A DNA stretch of 64,000 nt, taken from positions 186,001-250,000 of the forward strand of contig QANU01015246.1 of NCBI GenBank assembly GCA_003254905.1, read 5' to 3'. The position numbers and the translations under genes were made by a program. The DNA is from Nissolia schottii. Lineage: Eukaryota > Streptophyta > Magnoliopsida > Fabales > Fabaceae. The notes beneath the pieces were generated by a model. It was not told the origin of the DNA. It saw only the letters and a list, made by a program, of their open reading frames with translations, and did no database searches. This document shows positions 29,132 to 39,005 of the stretch, piece by piece; positions within the stretch are counted from its first letter, which is position 1, and the number at the start of each line of letters is the position of its first letter.

Positions 29132-29745
29132 CACAATTTTATATTCCATAAATTTATTAATTTAATCATAATATGTATTATCTCTTTTGAATAGACTATA
29201 TGAAAATTTTCATTTAGAACTTGATGTGAATGATTCAAGTGATTCAACCATATTTATGCAATCTCATAAAGTTTTTGAGTAGTTATTATAAGAGAACATA
29301 AGTGATCTTGCAACTACTCTTCAAAGTGTAACAAAATTAATTTAATTTTCTAATTTAACTTTTTACATATTAACTATCTCACCATGTAATTAAATAAAAA
29401 AATTAAAAATATGAATTACTAAAAATTTAAAAATATGAACTACTAATCTATTTATAAAATTTCTTCATATATATAATAAGATGGTGATAAATTGGAATTA
29501 CTTCCACGTTACTTCCCCAGCTCCTTAAAAAAAATGAGAAATACACATATTATACTAAAATATTGTATAGAGCAACTAAAAATTAAATATATTTTTATAT
29601 ATAATTTTATAACCATTATCATGTTTTTCTTTAAAAAATTATTATTATCTAAAAAAAATCTTAAAAAATATTTACAAACCTAATTTTTATACAACTTGAT
29701 GATATAAGCAAAACGCAACTTTAAAATTTTCTTTTATTAAAAATT
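27800..29745. other. Very AT-rich spacer, no gene seen
   Basis: AT-rich DNA with a TA microsatellite at about 29095-29127. Short open frames at 28990-29247 and 29492-29683 are low-complexity and have no domain. GATAAATTATAGGTTAATGA occurs twice (about 27890 and 28000), a local direct repeat. Confidence 0.6.
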
Positions 29746-29915
29746 GATTAAACCAATCTAATTTAAATCGCTAAAATATGGATTGGATTGGATCAAAATT
29801 TTTATCTAACCTAAACTGATCCAATCCAAACTGTTATAAATTAGTCCATTTTGGATCAGATAGATTTTTCACTCAAAACCGATCTAAACAACACTGCGAA
29901 CACCCCTAATATATT
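29745..29915. repeat. hAT-like non-autonomous fragment
   Basis: The block GGATTGGATTGGATC ... GATCCAATCC ... AAACCGATCTAAAC ... CACTGCGAACACCCCTA resembles the ends of many plant hAT-derived MITEs, which on the other strand begin TAGGGGTGTTCGC. The opposite end is not clear, so it is called a fragment. Confidence 0.45.
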
Positions 29916-29984
29916 GTATGTAGTTTCTTTTGTAAAGAAAATGTAACACAGCTGGTCGAGGAAATGTTCTAGCCGACAAGTATT

Positions 29985-30245
29985 ATTATATGAAATCAGA
30001 AAAATAGAAAGAAAAAAAAAGATAGTTTAGTCAAATATAATTATATTTTTTTTAAAATTTAAGAATATATAATGAATCTGTTAAAACTTAGTTCTCTCTC
30101 TTCTCTTAATATTCATATTGACTTATCATAACTTTTTAATTTTTTAATCAATATAACTAACTTAATTAATATGACATTTAATAAATCAAAAGACTTATTC
30201 AATTTTTTTGTATTTATTCTTGTCAAAAATCAAAATTATTAAACT
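29985..30245. repeat. Dispersed repeat, copy 2 (related to 5065-5275)
   Basis: Shares ordered words with 5065-5275 (see that entry) but carries an extra AT-rich stretch of about 40 bp after AGTCAAATATAATTA. Non-coding. Confidence 0.55.
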
Positions 30246-30551
30246 ATATTTTATTCTAAATATTATTATAATAAATAATACTGACTCTCTGTTCTTCAAT
30301 GTAGGTTACTTTGGCATTTTGTAAATTAATGTGACATTTAATAATGCATTGATTTATATATATATATATATATATATATANAATTATTGCAACACACTAG
30401 CGATTTCTATTATATGATTCTAGATATACCTAACTTGTACAATTGCTGAAGAGAGAAAATTAATAATGACAGAATTAATAAAACTAAGACAAACTCTAAA
30501 AACCTATTTTATTCATCTTTTTTTAATTTGCCTTCCAATTCTTGTTATATC

Positions 30552-31091
30552 TCAACCCAACCTTTCCATCACCGATTGGATCCTAGCAACGTCATTATCA
30601 GTGAAACTCACGCCAAGGCTTGCAAGCACATCAAGCTCATACTGTGGCAACTCTGTTCCTTCACCATTCATGCCATCTTGACCATCACCTCCCCTTTTGT
30701 CCACGTATGTCGGTGCACCAGCAACAACCAAAGAATCCAATGACCCCGGAGTGTTCATGGAGGACAAAGATGGTGACGATGATGGCTTTGTGCCACCAGT
30801 TGCAGCAATGATGGAGGGTTCAGCCTGGCGCAAGAGCCACTCAATGGTTTGACCATGAGTCTTGTGACCTAACTCACGCGTGAGCTGGAACAAGCGAGCA
30901 GCGCACACTGGCGGCAACAGAACACGACTTTCCCTTCCATTCACTTTGGTGTGACGATCCTTGTTGGCCTTACGAGGGAGAGGGGTCTCAAAAAGATTCA
31001 TGGATTTTGGTTGATTTTCAGAAGAAGGGGGAGAAAGAGAAGAGCTACTCGGGTGAACATTCTTTGAGCAAATCACCTTCTCGAAACTCAT
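30552..31091 (-). CDS. Small class I TCP-domain transcription factor with altered basic region
   Basis: Single exon, 179 aa. Residues 44-98 form a TCP domain: basic region [18 protein letters not shown] (44-61), helix [15 protein letters not shown], loop, and helix [20 protein letters not shown] (82-99). The short basic region places it in class I (PCF), which bind GGNCCCAC-type sites as dimers. The canonical class I stretch reads about GRGRRIRMP; here it is GRESRVLLP, so several DNA-contact arginines are missing while the helices stay canonical. It may bind DNA weakly, or act by dimerising with other TCPs (inference). The N-terminus is Ser/Pro-rich; the C-terminal 30 residues ([15 protein letters not shown]...) are a conserved-looking tail. 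A TATA box lies about 75 bp upstream. It is the only copy of the local triplication with its ATG and frame kept. The closest named TCP is unknown. Confidence 0.82.
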   Translation of the reverse strand: MSFEKVICSKNVHPSSSSLSPPSSENQPKSMNLFETPLPRKANKDRHTKVNGRESRVLLPPVCAARLFQLTRELGHKTHGQTIEWLLRQAEPSIIAATGGTKPSSSPSLSSMNTPGSLDSLVVAGAPTYVDKRGGDGQDGMNGEGTELPQYELDVLASLGVSFTDNDVARIQSVMERLG

Positions 31092-31164
31092 TGTTCCTTT
31101 TTTTTTTTTTGTGATACTTCTCTGGTAATTTGTGTGTCTGATCCTTCTGAAAATTTAAGGCTTC

Positions 31165-31172
31165 TTATAAAG
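31165..31172 (-). promoter_or_regulatory. TATA box of the TCP gene, conserved in all three duplicate units
   Basis: The minus strand reads TTTATAAG inside the palindrome GGCTTTATAAGAAGCC, about 75 bp before the ATG at 31091. The same string occurs at the matching place in the copies near 34248 and 39780. Confidence 0.55.
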
Positions 31173-31707
31173 CCTTAACTAAGAAGATTCATTAATTGTG
31201 GTTTTGTCCATTCAAAGTCAATGGACTCTAAGGCAGTTTGAAGTCATTAATGAGTCTTTCATAACAACCGTAGATCAATGAACAGATGACATGTAAGCAG
31301 GACCAAAATGATCCAAAGACACCACTTTTTTTATTCTTATCCACTAAGGCTTCAAACCAGTGCGCTTGGTGGAGTTAATGATGATTTTTCTTCTTAAAAC
31401 TATAAGTTAGGGTCACTTTGCTCATTAAAATTCAAAAGTTGAATTTTTAACCTAGAAACTAAGGCATAGGACAAGTCAGTCATTCGTTCATTATGATTAT
31501 TGTGCCATCACATTTTGGTTGATTTGTCATATTAAATGAGGCTGTGATAAGAACTAAAATTGGAAATGAAATTGTGGCAGCACCTAGTATTCCAAACGAA
31601 GTTGTGGACTAGTGATAGTATCTACATTTACAAATGATGTTGTAGTAGCAACTAATGAGAAACCAGCATTAACGGGTGTTTTGGTGTGTTTTTGGAAGGT
31701 TAAGTTA

Positions 31708-32790
31708 ATATTAAATATCCAAATTGGTCATAACATTTTTAATTTGACATCAATTTAGTTATAACACTCTAAAATTTGACATCAAACTGAGAGAAATTCT
31801 TAGGTGAACACAAGTCTGATACATCATTCTTGATAATACACAATAAAAGTGGGTCAAACTTTATGGGATCTCAAAAACCCTTGGTAGAACGCACAATAAA
31901 ATTGGTAAGACCTATTTTTATTGTGCTTGTCAAAGAATAATATGTAAACTTGTGGTCATATGAAATTTTTTCTCAAATTGGTTATTATCATCAAATTTAA
32001 TATTTAAAAATAAAAAAATTAAAAGAAAAAAGAATTAACAAAGAATAATGAAAAGACTATCATGCCCCTTCCTCTTCCCTATCTTTTCTGCAGACGTTTT
32101 GCCGCCAGCACTGTCACCATGTCGCCGCCGCCACCACCTGCCCTTTAACGGCGTTTACCGGGTTCCCCTCCCACACTGAAGCATCTCAAGGTCACCGCCC
32201 TCCTCCCTTGCAAATATCTGAAAAAGTGAAAACAAGGACAAAGATCACATAAAAGCAGAACGTGGAGGAAGCGATGAAGTAATCAATTATGACTCACAAC
32301 ATGAGCTACATGATAATTCCTTCTTGGAATATCATAATATTAATGTGCCTCCCTTTGATGCTGTTCATCATAACCATCGTGCTAGTTCAAAAAAGGCTAA
32401 AGAGACGGGTAGAAGAAACAAACTCCGAGGTTGGCACACTCCTCCCGACACGGTTTTTGAATGTGGGTGGAGAATCCGTTGCATGCAATGTGTGGAGTGT
32501 CCGTGGAAGGCTGCCTCCGACGGTAACATGGTGGCGGTGTTGCCCACGAAACGTCTTGGTTAGGGAGCTGTGAAAGAAGGTAGGGTAGACTGGGGGAAGA
32601 GGAGAGGGGCAAAACAGGTTTTTTCATTCTATTTTGTCTGTCAAATTTTTAATTTTTAATATTTTTACTTTTATATATTAAATTTGATGTTTAATTCTAA
32701 AATGTTAGGACTAAATTTATATTGAAATTATTAGGTTTAAATTGATGTCAAATTAAAAATGTCAAAATTAATTTAAATATTTACTCTTAG
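31708..32790. mobile_element. Long-TIR non-autonomous element carrying a GC-rich core
   Basis: The left end AAATATCCAAATTGGTCATA and following TTTTTAATTTGACATCAATTTAG pair with the inverted right end (AATTTGACATCAATTT on the minus strand at about 32735-32755). Imperfect arms are about 80-100 bp. The core 32040-32640 is GC-rich (CGCCGCCACC runs) unlike the flanks and may be captured host sequence; open frames at 32289-32573 and 32324-32563 have no known domain. The family recurs at 38347 (left arm only) and 61392-61685. A small foldback element sits in its left part. Confidence 0.65.
31791..31974. mobile_element. Foldback MITE nested in the long-TIR element
   Basis: GAGAAATTCTTAGGTGAACA ... 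CACAATAAAA on the left pairs with an inverted right arm (TTTTATTGTGCTTGTC ... TTTTTTCTC). The same family appears at 47479-47652 and, cut short, at about 38445-38545. Confidence 0.6.
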
Positions 32791-34039
32791 TATTATGCGA
32801 ATATGTGGAGATTGCCGTCAATGCTATGAAACATAAAAAAATTATAAATAAGAAAGTTATTGGCACAACCCAAAAACATCTAATTGCAGTAAACTAAATA
32901 GAGAAATAAATATTATTACCAAGTATTTTTACGTGCAAAAACACACATGTTTAATATTGTTTGTTTTTGTATTTAATAATATTTGTTTTTATATTTGGTT
33001 GGATGCAGTTTAATAAATTGTAGAAATTATATTTTTTGAATTATAAATAGTATAAAATGAATCATGGACAAATTAATGTGGCCATTTATTTTTTGAAGAC
33101 ATTATTTGACTTCTTACTTGCCTAATGTTATGACCATATGCGATTGGCTGTTGTTGCTTTTCGTAATATTTGTAAGAATTTTGTTAGAGTATTTATTAAT
33201 AAAGTTAAAATCAAAATATTTTATTAAAAAAAAAGTAAGTTTTTAAAGTTTTCAATGCATTAAACATTTTAAATATTTATTTTTTTAATAAAATTTTACT
33301 ATTTTAAATTGTTTAACAAGTGTTCTTAAGGTACTTAATAGTAAAACCCTATTTGTAATAAATAAATTTGTATGAGATAGTAATAATGAAAATGTATTCC
33401 CGAGTTCAATTCTTTTTTTAATAATTGGACATAGGGTGAACATTCAAAAAAAAGTTGGATTATGCGTGTTTAATTTGTATGGGATATTATACGTATATTT
33501 CATTTATTATTAAATGAGATTTCAATGCACCTACATATACTTTAATGGTACGTATTTCACCAACTTGTAATGTTTAAATATCATTTCTCGTATTTTTCAT
33601 AAATATAGTATTTCATATTTAGCCACGTTTACAATATAAAATATATGTCATAAACTTTATTCAACACATCCTGACTTATTTTTACGTCTCAAAACTTTAT
33701 TTGCTACAAGAGTTTTCATTGTAACACTTATTTCGTACAATTTAGCAGCGTTATTCTTATGTTTGCACTATTACCCTTGTCAATTCATCATGAATAAATT
33801 ATCTTTTTATAATTTTGTTTGTTGTGCTTTTTAATTAATATGTCGACAATAAATAATTGATAAATCCACTTTATTTTTAGATCTCAATTTGATGAATAGA
33901 AACAATTCCTCTTATAGGGATCGTAAGTTATCCTTGTTGCGAATTAAATGTTGTTAATTCTAGCTAAATATTGCCCTAATTTGACGACTATTATATTTTG
34001 TTGACATTCTCCAATGTCAAAAAGACTAGTTGTCAATGT
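32791..34039. other. AT-rich spacer, no gene seen
   Basis: About 1.25 kb of AT-rich DNA between the long-TIR element and the second duplicate unit. All six frames have stops and no clear repeat ends were found. Confidence 0.6.
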
Positions 34040-34130
34040 CTGTGAGCATGACCAAAATGAGCCTAAGGCGCCATTAGTTTGATTCTTATATTCTAAGCCC
34101 TCAAACTAGCGTGCTTGGCAGAATAATTAA

Positions 34131-34180
34131 GAACTACTAGGGTGACCACTCTTTGAGCAAATTACCTTCTTAGAACTCGT
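34131..34180 (-). pseudogene. TCP gene remnant: start region only (copy 2)
   Basis: About 16 codons matching the first residues of the TCP gene at 31091. The start codon position reads ACG instead of ATG, and the sequence leaves the TCP gene after about 50 bp. The TATA palindrome upstream is kept. Non-functional as a TCP gene. Confidence 0.75.
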
Positions 34181-34910
34181 TGTTCTTTTTCTTTGTGATA
34201 TTCACTCCTCTGGTTTACGTGTATGATCCTTCTAAAAATTTAAGGCTTCTTATAAAGCCCCCATTGAGAAGATTCATTAATTGTGGATTTCGATCATTCG
34301 AAGTCAATGGACTCAAATGCAGTTTCGAAGTCATCAATGAGTCTTTCAAAGCAACCGTAGATCAAGGAACAGATGACGTCTGAGCAGGACCAGAATGATC
34401 CAACGAAACCACTTGTTTCACTACAAGAAAACAGACTATTACCGTCTGCAAATTACCGTCGGCCAAAAACCGATGGTAATACCGTCAGCAAAATCTACAA
34501 AACCGACGGCAATCGGGTCAACGAAGGAAAACTGAGCATTTATGAGCCGATTACCGTCGGCTAGATCTACCAACAGTAACACCAACGGTAAATTACATTA
34601 CCGTCTGTCACAACCGACGGTAATGCATTGGAAAAGATGCACCAATTTCCAACAAACTGCCATAAATTTTTTATTACCGTCGGCTAAACCCGACGGTAAA
34701 TGTCGAAAATATTTATTGCCCGTTTCCCAGAACGTTCAACGTACCCATTAATGGTTTTCACCGCCTGGTAACACCTTCACCGATTACTATAAAATCCCCT
34801 CCCCCCACCCTCCTAAGCCTGCACCATATTCTCTTCTCTCACCCATCCTCCCCATAGTTATCCATTGTGCGATGCTTTTGTTATTGAGGACGTGTTATTA
34901 ATTTAATTTG

Positions 34911-35285
34911 TTGGTTATCAGTCTGGCGTTGCGTAAACTGAGCCATCGAATGGATACAAAGTCCAAGATATATAGTGGTAATAATCAGTCCGTTGGGGGA
35001 ATAATGATGATTTGGCCCAATCGATGGTGGGTCTCAAGTTGTCTACCACCAAGCTGACTACCACTATCTTGGACTTTGTTTACATTAATCGCTCAATATA
35101 TTATTCATTTGATTTTTGCCGAGCAGGCTAGCGTCACATTAATTGGGAGAGTGATAAAGACCAAGTCCAAGGTGGTGGTAATCAGGTTGGGGGGTCGTCA
35201 CGTTATTATTTCCCTAAGTTGACTACCACCATCTTGGACTTGGTCTTTATTAATCGCTCAATTAAAGTGTCGCCAGGGCGGGCAA
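34911..35285. repeat. Two related long hairpins inside the CACTA element
   Basis: Hairpin 1: about 34939-34990 pairs with 35053-35095 (ACAAAGTCCAAGATA against TATCTTGGACTTTGT). Hairpin 2: about 35119-35190 pairs with 35216-35285 (AAAGACCAAGTCCAAGGTGG against CCACCATCTTGGACTTGGTC). The two resemble each other. They could be nested MITEs or transcribed foldbacks that feed small-RNA production. No mature miRNA is recognised. Confidence 0.6.
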
Positions 35286-35711
35286 AAACTAATTTGACAT
35301 TACCGTCGGATTATACCGATGGTAAAAACCCTAAACCCTAATCCAATATTACCGTCGTGTAGACAGACGGTAAATACTGTCGCGTTATCGTCGGACAAAG
35401 GTGAGGGCCGACGGTAAAGACTTTGAAATTAGTGTAGGGCTAGGGCATTACCGTCAGAATATAACTAGCCAACGGTAATGTTGCATAACCAAAGCGAATC
35501 GTTTTCGTTCTTTAAAATTACCGTCAGATGGTCTAAATCGACGATGGTAGGTAACCAAAATAATTTGGCTCCGAATGTTGGCGCCACATTTATTTGTTTA
35601 CCGTCGGTTTATATAGATGACCGATGGTAACTGTTTTAATTAAACAACTCGTTTTGATCTGTATTTGTTACCATCGATATATCAGTTTACAGTTGGAGAA
35701 TTCCGACGGTA

Positions 35712-36113
35712 ATGGTCAGAACCAAAAACTTAAGCTATTTTCCTTTATCTTCTCCCCATTCTCATACTTCTTCTTCCTCTCCACTCTCTCCTCCTCATGA
35801 CCAATGCTCCGAACGGTGTTCACCACTCCGCCGTGCCACCGCTGCGCCGCCACCACCTAGGGTTCTTGCCGCCACCGCCTCCACTCCACCGTTAAAGGTC
35901 GACCTTCTCTTACATTGTTGGTTCAATTTGTTTCGTCCTTTGTTTGCCACTTTATTTTCCTTTTCTTTTAATCTACTGCCACTATTGATGCATGCAAACT
36001 CTCTATCTCAGTCTCTCTCTCTGTTCTTCCTCTCTGTCTCTATCGATTTGGGGTGTGTGTGTTGGCTGATTTGGGCGGTGGGTGCGTGTATGTTGTGTTG
36101 GTTTGGTGGCTAA
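35712..36113 (+). other. Open reading frame inside the CACTA element, unrecognised
   Basis: 133 codons. The first half is rich in Ser, Pro, Ala and Arg (HSHTSSSSPLSPP, AAPPPPRVLAA) and the second half is hydrophobic. CACCGTTAAAG|GTCGAC at about 35899 could be a splice donor that leaves the hydrophobic part in an intron. It follows a pyrimidine-rich stretch like a plant 5' leader. Captured host exon or chance; not a known transposase. Confidence 0.25.
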
Positions 36114-36614
36114 GGGTGTGTGTATGGTGGTTCGGTGGTTGAGAGTGGTGTGGGGAAAAAAAGTATGGTGATGAGGTGGGTTGTTGGTGGTTGAGGGTGG
36201 TAGAGATGAGGTGGCTGTGAGTGATTGAGGTTATGTTTTCTGTTAATTTTTTTTTTGTTGAACAAATTGTTACTTACAAAAATTCATTCAGTTGAGTGTT
36301 CAAGGAAATTTCTCTTGATGAGATCTTTGCTTGTTGCAGTTTGTCTTATTCCACATTGCTTCTATGGAAGCTTACAAGAAAGCTCCCACTCCATGTTGCT
36401 TGCTTGCCACTTTATTGAACTTTTCTTTTAATCCGCTGCCATTAATTTCGGAATTGGAATTGTCTACGTTTGAGTTGATTTTGTCTTGTTTTTCTAATTG
36501 CAAAATTGTTGACGTGAACTTGTAGATTTGTTGTGAGGTTGAGGATCAAAGTATATATTAATTGCTTTATTTCAAATTGGTTATGAAAATGATATTTCTA
36601 TAGCGTAGCTCCCT

Positions 36615-36953
36615 ATGGGCCTGGGCGATCATCCCTCCGCTCCTATCGTCATTAAGGATGACGAACCTGCAGCAACCCTACCCGAGTCCGACGAGCCTGA
36701 CTACGACTCCCCTTTTTGGGACGTGGACGTGGACGGGGGCGTGCATGTGGACATCGTCGTGGACGGGGACGTGCACGTGGACGTCAATGTGGATAGGGAC
36801 GTATACGTGGACGTCAACGTGGATGGGGACGTGCACGTGGACGTCAATGTGGATGTGGACGTATACGTGGACGGGGACAGGGACGTGTACGTGGACGTGG
36901 ACGTGGAGGACCTTGAGGAGGACGAAGAGGATGAAGACCCCGACGAAGATTGA
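36615..36953 (+). other. Open reading frame with Asp/Val-rich 10-residue repeats, inside the CACTA element
   Basis: 112 codons. After an acidic head (about 1-35), the frame is built of repeats of the type GDVHVDVNVD (30-bp unit, about four to five copies), ending in a Glu/Asp tail. Because the repeat is a multiple of 3 the frame stays open on its own, so translation is not proven. A TTTCTATAG acceptor-like site lies just upstream (36604). It may be the last exon of a transcript that starts near 35712 (inference). Confidence 0.25.
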
Positions 36954-38346
36954 ATATATTGTGTATATTTTGAATATATTATGTATATTATTTGCATTTT
37001 TAACTATATAATGAATCTAAACATGCATGGATATATATGGGAAGTACCACTTTGTTGAACTACTTTGTGAATTTATTTGTTATCTTTGCTAATGAAAGGG
37101 CTGCTAATGAAAGGGCAGAGAGTAAAGATGACGCAAATATCTATCCGTGTAATTAAGTTGATGTTGTAACTCTCACAATCACTGTAATCATTAAAATAAA
37201 TAATTAATGATATATAATAATTATTTATAATTTTATTTAATAAAATAACTATATTATTTATAGTTGTAATTAAAATAAATAATAATTCTTCAAAAATAAA
37301 AGTTAATTTAATTTTTTTATAAGTATTTGCTTATTACCGTCGGCTACCACCAACGGTAATATGGCTACTATTATCAGCTACCAATAATCGACGGTAAATA
37401 CTTTCCATCAGAATATTCTTTTAGTTTAATTAGCATCGGTTATAGGTGACGGTAACATTTGAATAAAATATTATTATTATTAGCGATTGATAGTTTCGAC
37501 GGTAATCTTGTTCAAATGGCCTATCACATAAACCGATTACCCTCTGCATTGACCGACGAAAATTAGCGTCGGTGATTCTCCTCCGACGCAAAATTGGTTT
37601 CCATCGAACCCTTTATCAGTGACTCGATGACCGACGCTAACTCCGTCGGAAACACAAAACTCCGATGGTAACAGTCTCACATCCGACGGAAACTCCCGAC
37701 GGAAATAGTGTATTTTCTTGTAGTGTTTGATTCTTATCTACTAAGGCTTCAAACCAATGTGCTTGGTGGAGTTAATGATGATTTTTCTCCTTAAAACTAC
37801 AAGTTTGGGTCACTTTGATCTTTGAAATTCAAAAGTTGAATTTTTAATCCTAAAAACTAAGGCATAGGACAAGTTAGTCATTCAGTTCATTATGATTATG
37901 GTGACATCACATTTTTGTTGATTTGCCATATTAAATGAGGTTGTGAAAACAACTAGGATTCTAAATGAAATTGTGGTAGCACCTGGTATTCCAAATGAAG
38001 TTGTGGACTAGTGATAGCATCTCCATTTACAAATGATCGATGTTGTGGTAGCAACAAATAAGATTTGCAATCTCAAGTGCTTCTACAATCACATTTTCAA
38101 CTTCAAGTGATGTCACAATCTCATTTGAACCCTAGTTATTATCACAAACTCATTTAATGTGACAATTGATGATAAATCAGGAAAAATATTATAATGTAAT
38201 AATGATAATGAATTGAATAACTAATTTGACATACGACTTGTATATTCATTGATTAGAAAATTAAATTTTAGGGATCAAAGTGACTCAAATTTATGATTTT
38301 AATGATCAATACGAGCATTAGCTAGTGTTTGGTGTTTTTGGAATGT

Positions 38347-38545
38347 TAAGTTAATATTAGAGTAAATATCCGAATTGGTCATAACATTGTTAATTTGATA
38401 TCAATTTAGTTCTAACACTTTAGAATTTGACATCAAATTGAGAGAAATTCTTAGGTGAGCATAAGTCTGACACATCATTATTGATACCACATAATAAAAC
38501 TAGGTCAAACTTTGTGGGACTTCAAAAACACTTACACAGTAAAAT
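38347..38545. repeat. Left arm of the long-TIR family plus cut-short foldback element
   Basis: Sequence from GAGTAAATATCCGAATTGG matches the left end of the element at 31708, preceded by the same host flank (TTTTTGGAATGTTAAGTTAA), and runs into a piece of the nested foldback. The right part is absent. So the long-TIR insertion is older than the duplication that made copies 1 and 2. Confidence 0.65.
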
Positions 38546-38599
38546 TGGTAGGCTACTCAATAAAGGGTCGATCTTAAACCCGTGACCAAACCATGGGAT

Positions 38600-38815
38600 C
38601 AGGTCGGTTCTTCAATCAGATCGAATATGTAATCAAACCGATTAAAGTCAACTTGACCAGTCAAACTCGACATAAATTGGTCAAACATGGGTGGGTCACA
38701 GTGACATAAGAGACTCTCAAATTAAAAAAATTCTATCATATGATAAATTCGAACCTGCACCATTAAGATCAAACATTGCACCCCTTGCCACTTGCCGCTA
38801 AGCATAAGTCATGTT
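38600..38815 (-). mobile_element. SINE-like element with tRNA-type A and B boxes
   Basis: On the minus strand TAGCGGCAAGTGG resembles a Pol III A box and, about 40 bp on, GGTGCAGGTTCGAATTT resembles a B box. Further down is non-tRNA sequence. No target duplications could be fixed, and the family is not recognised. A degraded tRNA-derived SINE is likely; a chance match is possible. Confidence 0.4.
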
Positions 38816-39005
38816 GATAATAATATTCAATGATATATTTATATATATATATNAAAGAAGTAAATAATGATAATTTTTCAAAAAGAAAATGTAACTTAGA
38901 AATTTTCTAAAAGTAAAACATATCATTGATGCTTCACAGTTTTACATTTTTCCATATGATTGCAACCCTAAATTTAATAAGCCAACCTCTGAAATAAGAT
39001 ATACT

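Larger units (their letters stand above)
30382..31705. repeat. Local duplication unit, copy 1 (contains the open TCP gene)
   Basis: The segment from AATTATTGCAACACACTAGC through the TCP gene and about 600 bp of its upstream DNA is closely matched by 39006-40529 in the same orientation. The upstream half is also matched by 34131-34418 plus 37726-38346. Copy 1 begins directly after a TA microsatellite and the N at 30381. Confidence 0.85.
34419..37725. mobile_element. Non-autonomous CACTA (En/Spm) DNA transposon, 3.3 kb
   Basis: Begins CACTACAAGAAAACA and ends with its inverted form TGTATTTTCTTGTAGTG, flanked by the 3-bp target duplication TTT (34416-34418 and 37726-37728). The empty site is seen in copy 3 (ACTTGTTTGATTTTTATC near 39935). 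Many subterminal copies of the motif ACCGTCGG/CCGACGGTAA lie in both orientations within about 1.3 kb of the left end and 0.4 kb of the right end, as CACTA transposases need. No transposase is recognised. The core holds a TATA-type start region (TATAAAATCCCC at 34790), two hairpins and two open frames. Confidence 0.93.
34040..38346. repeat. Local duplication unit, copy 2, split by a CACTA element
   Basis: 34131-34418 matches the TCP start region and upstream DNA of copies 1 and 3, and 37726-38346 continues the same upstream DNA. 34040-34130 repeats a more distal upstream stretch (GAGCATGACCAAAATGA ... CTTGGCAGAATAATTA) just before the TCP start. That is the order expected at the join of two tandem units. 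Confidence 0.8.

Noticed and set aside
36701-36997. 98-codon Ser/Thr-rich minus-strand ORF
   Set aside because: Antisense of the Asp/Val repeat; frame openness is a by-product of the 30-bp repeat.
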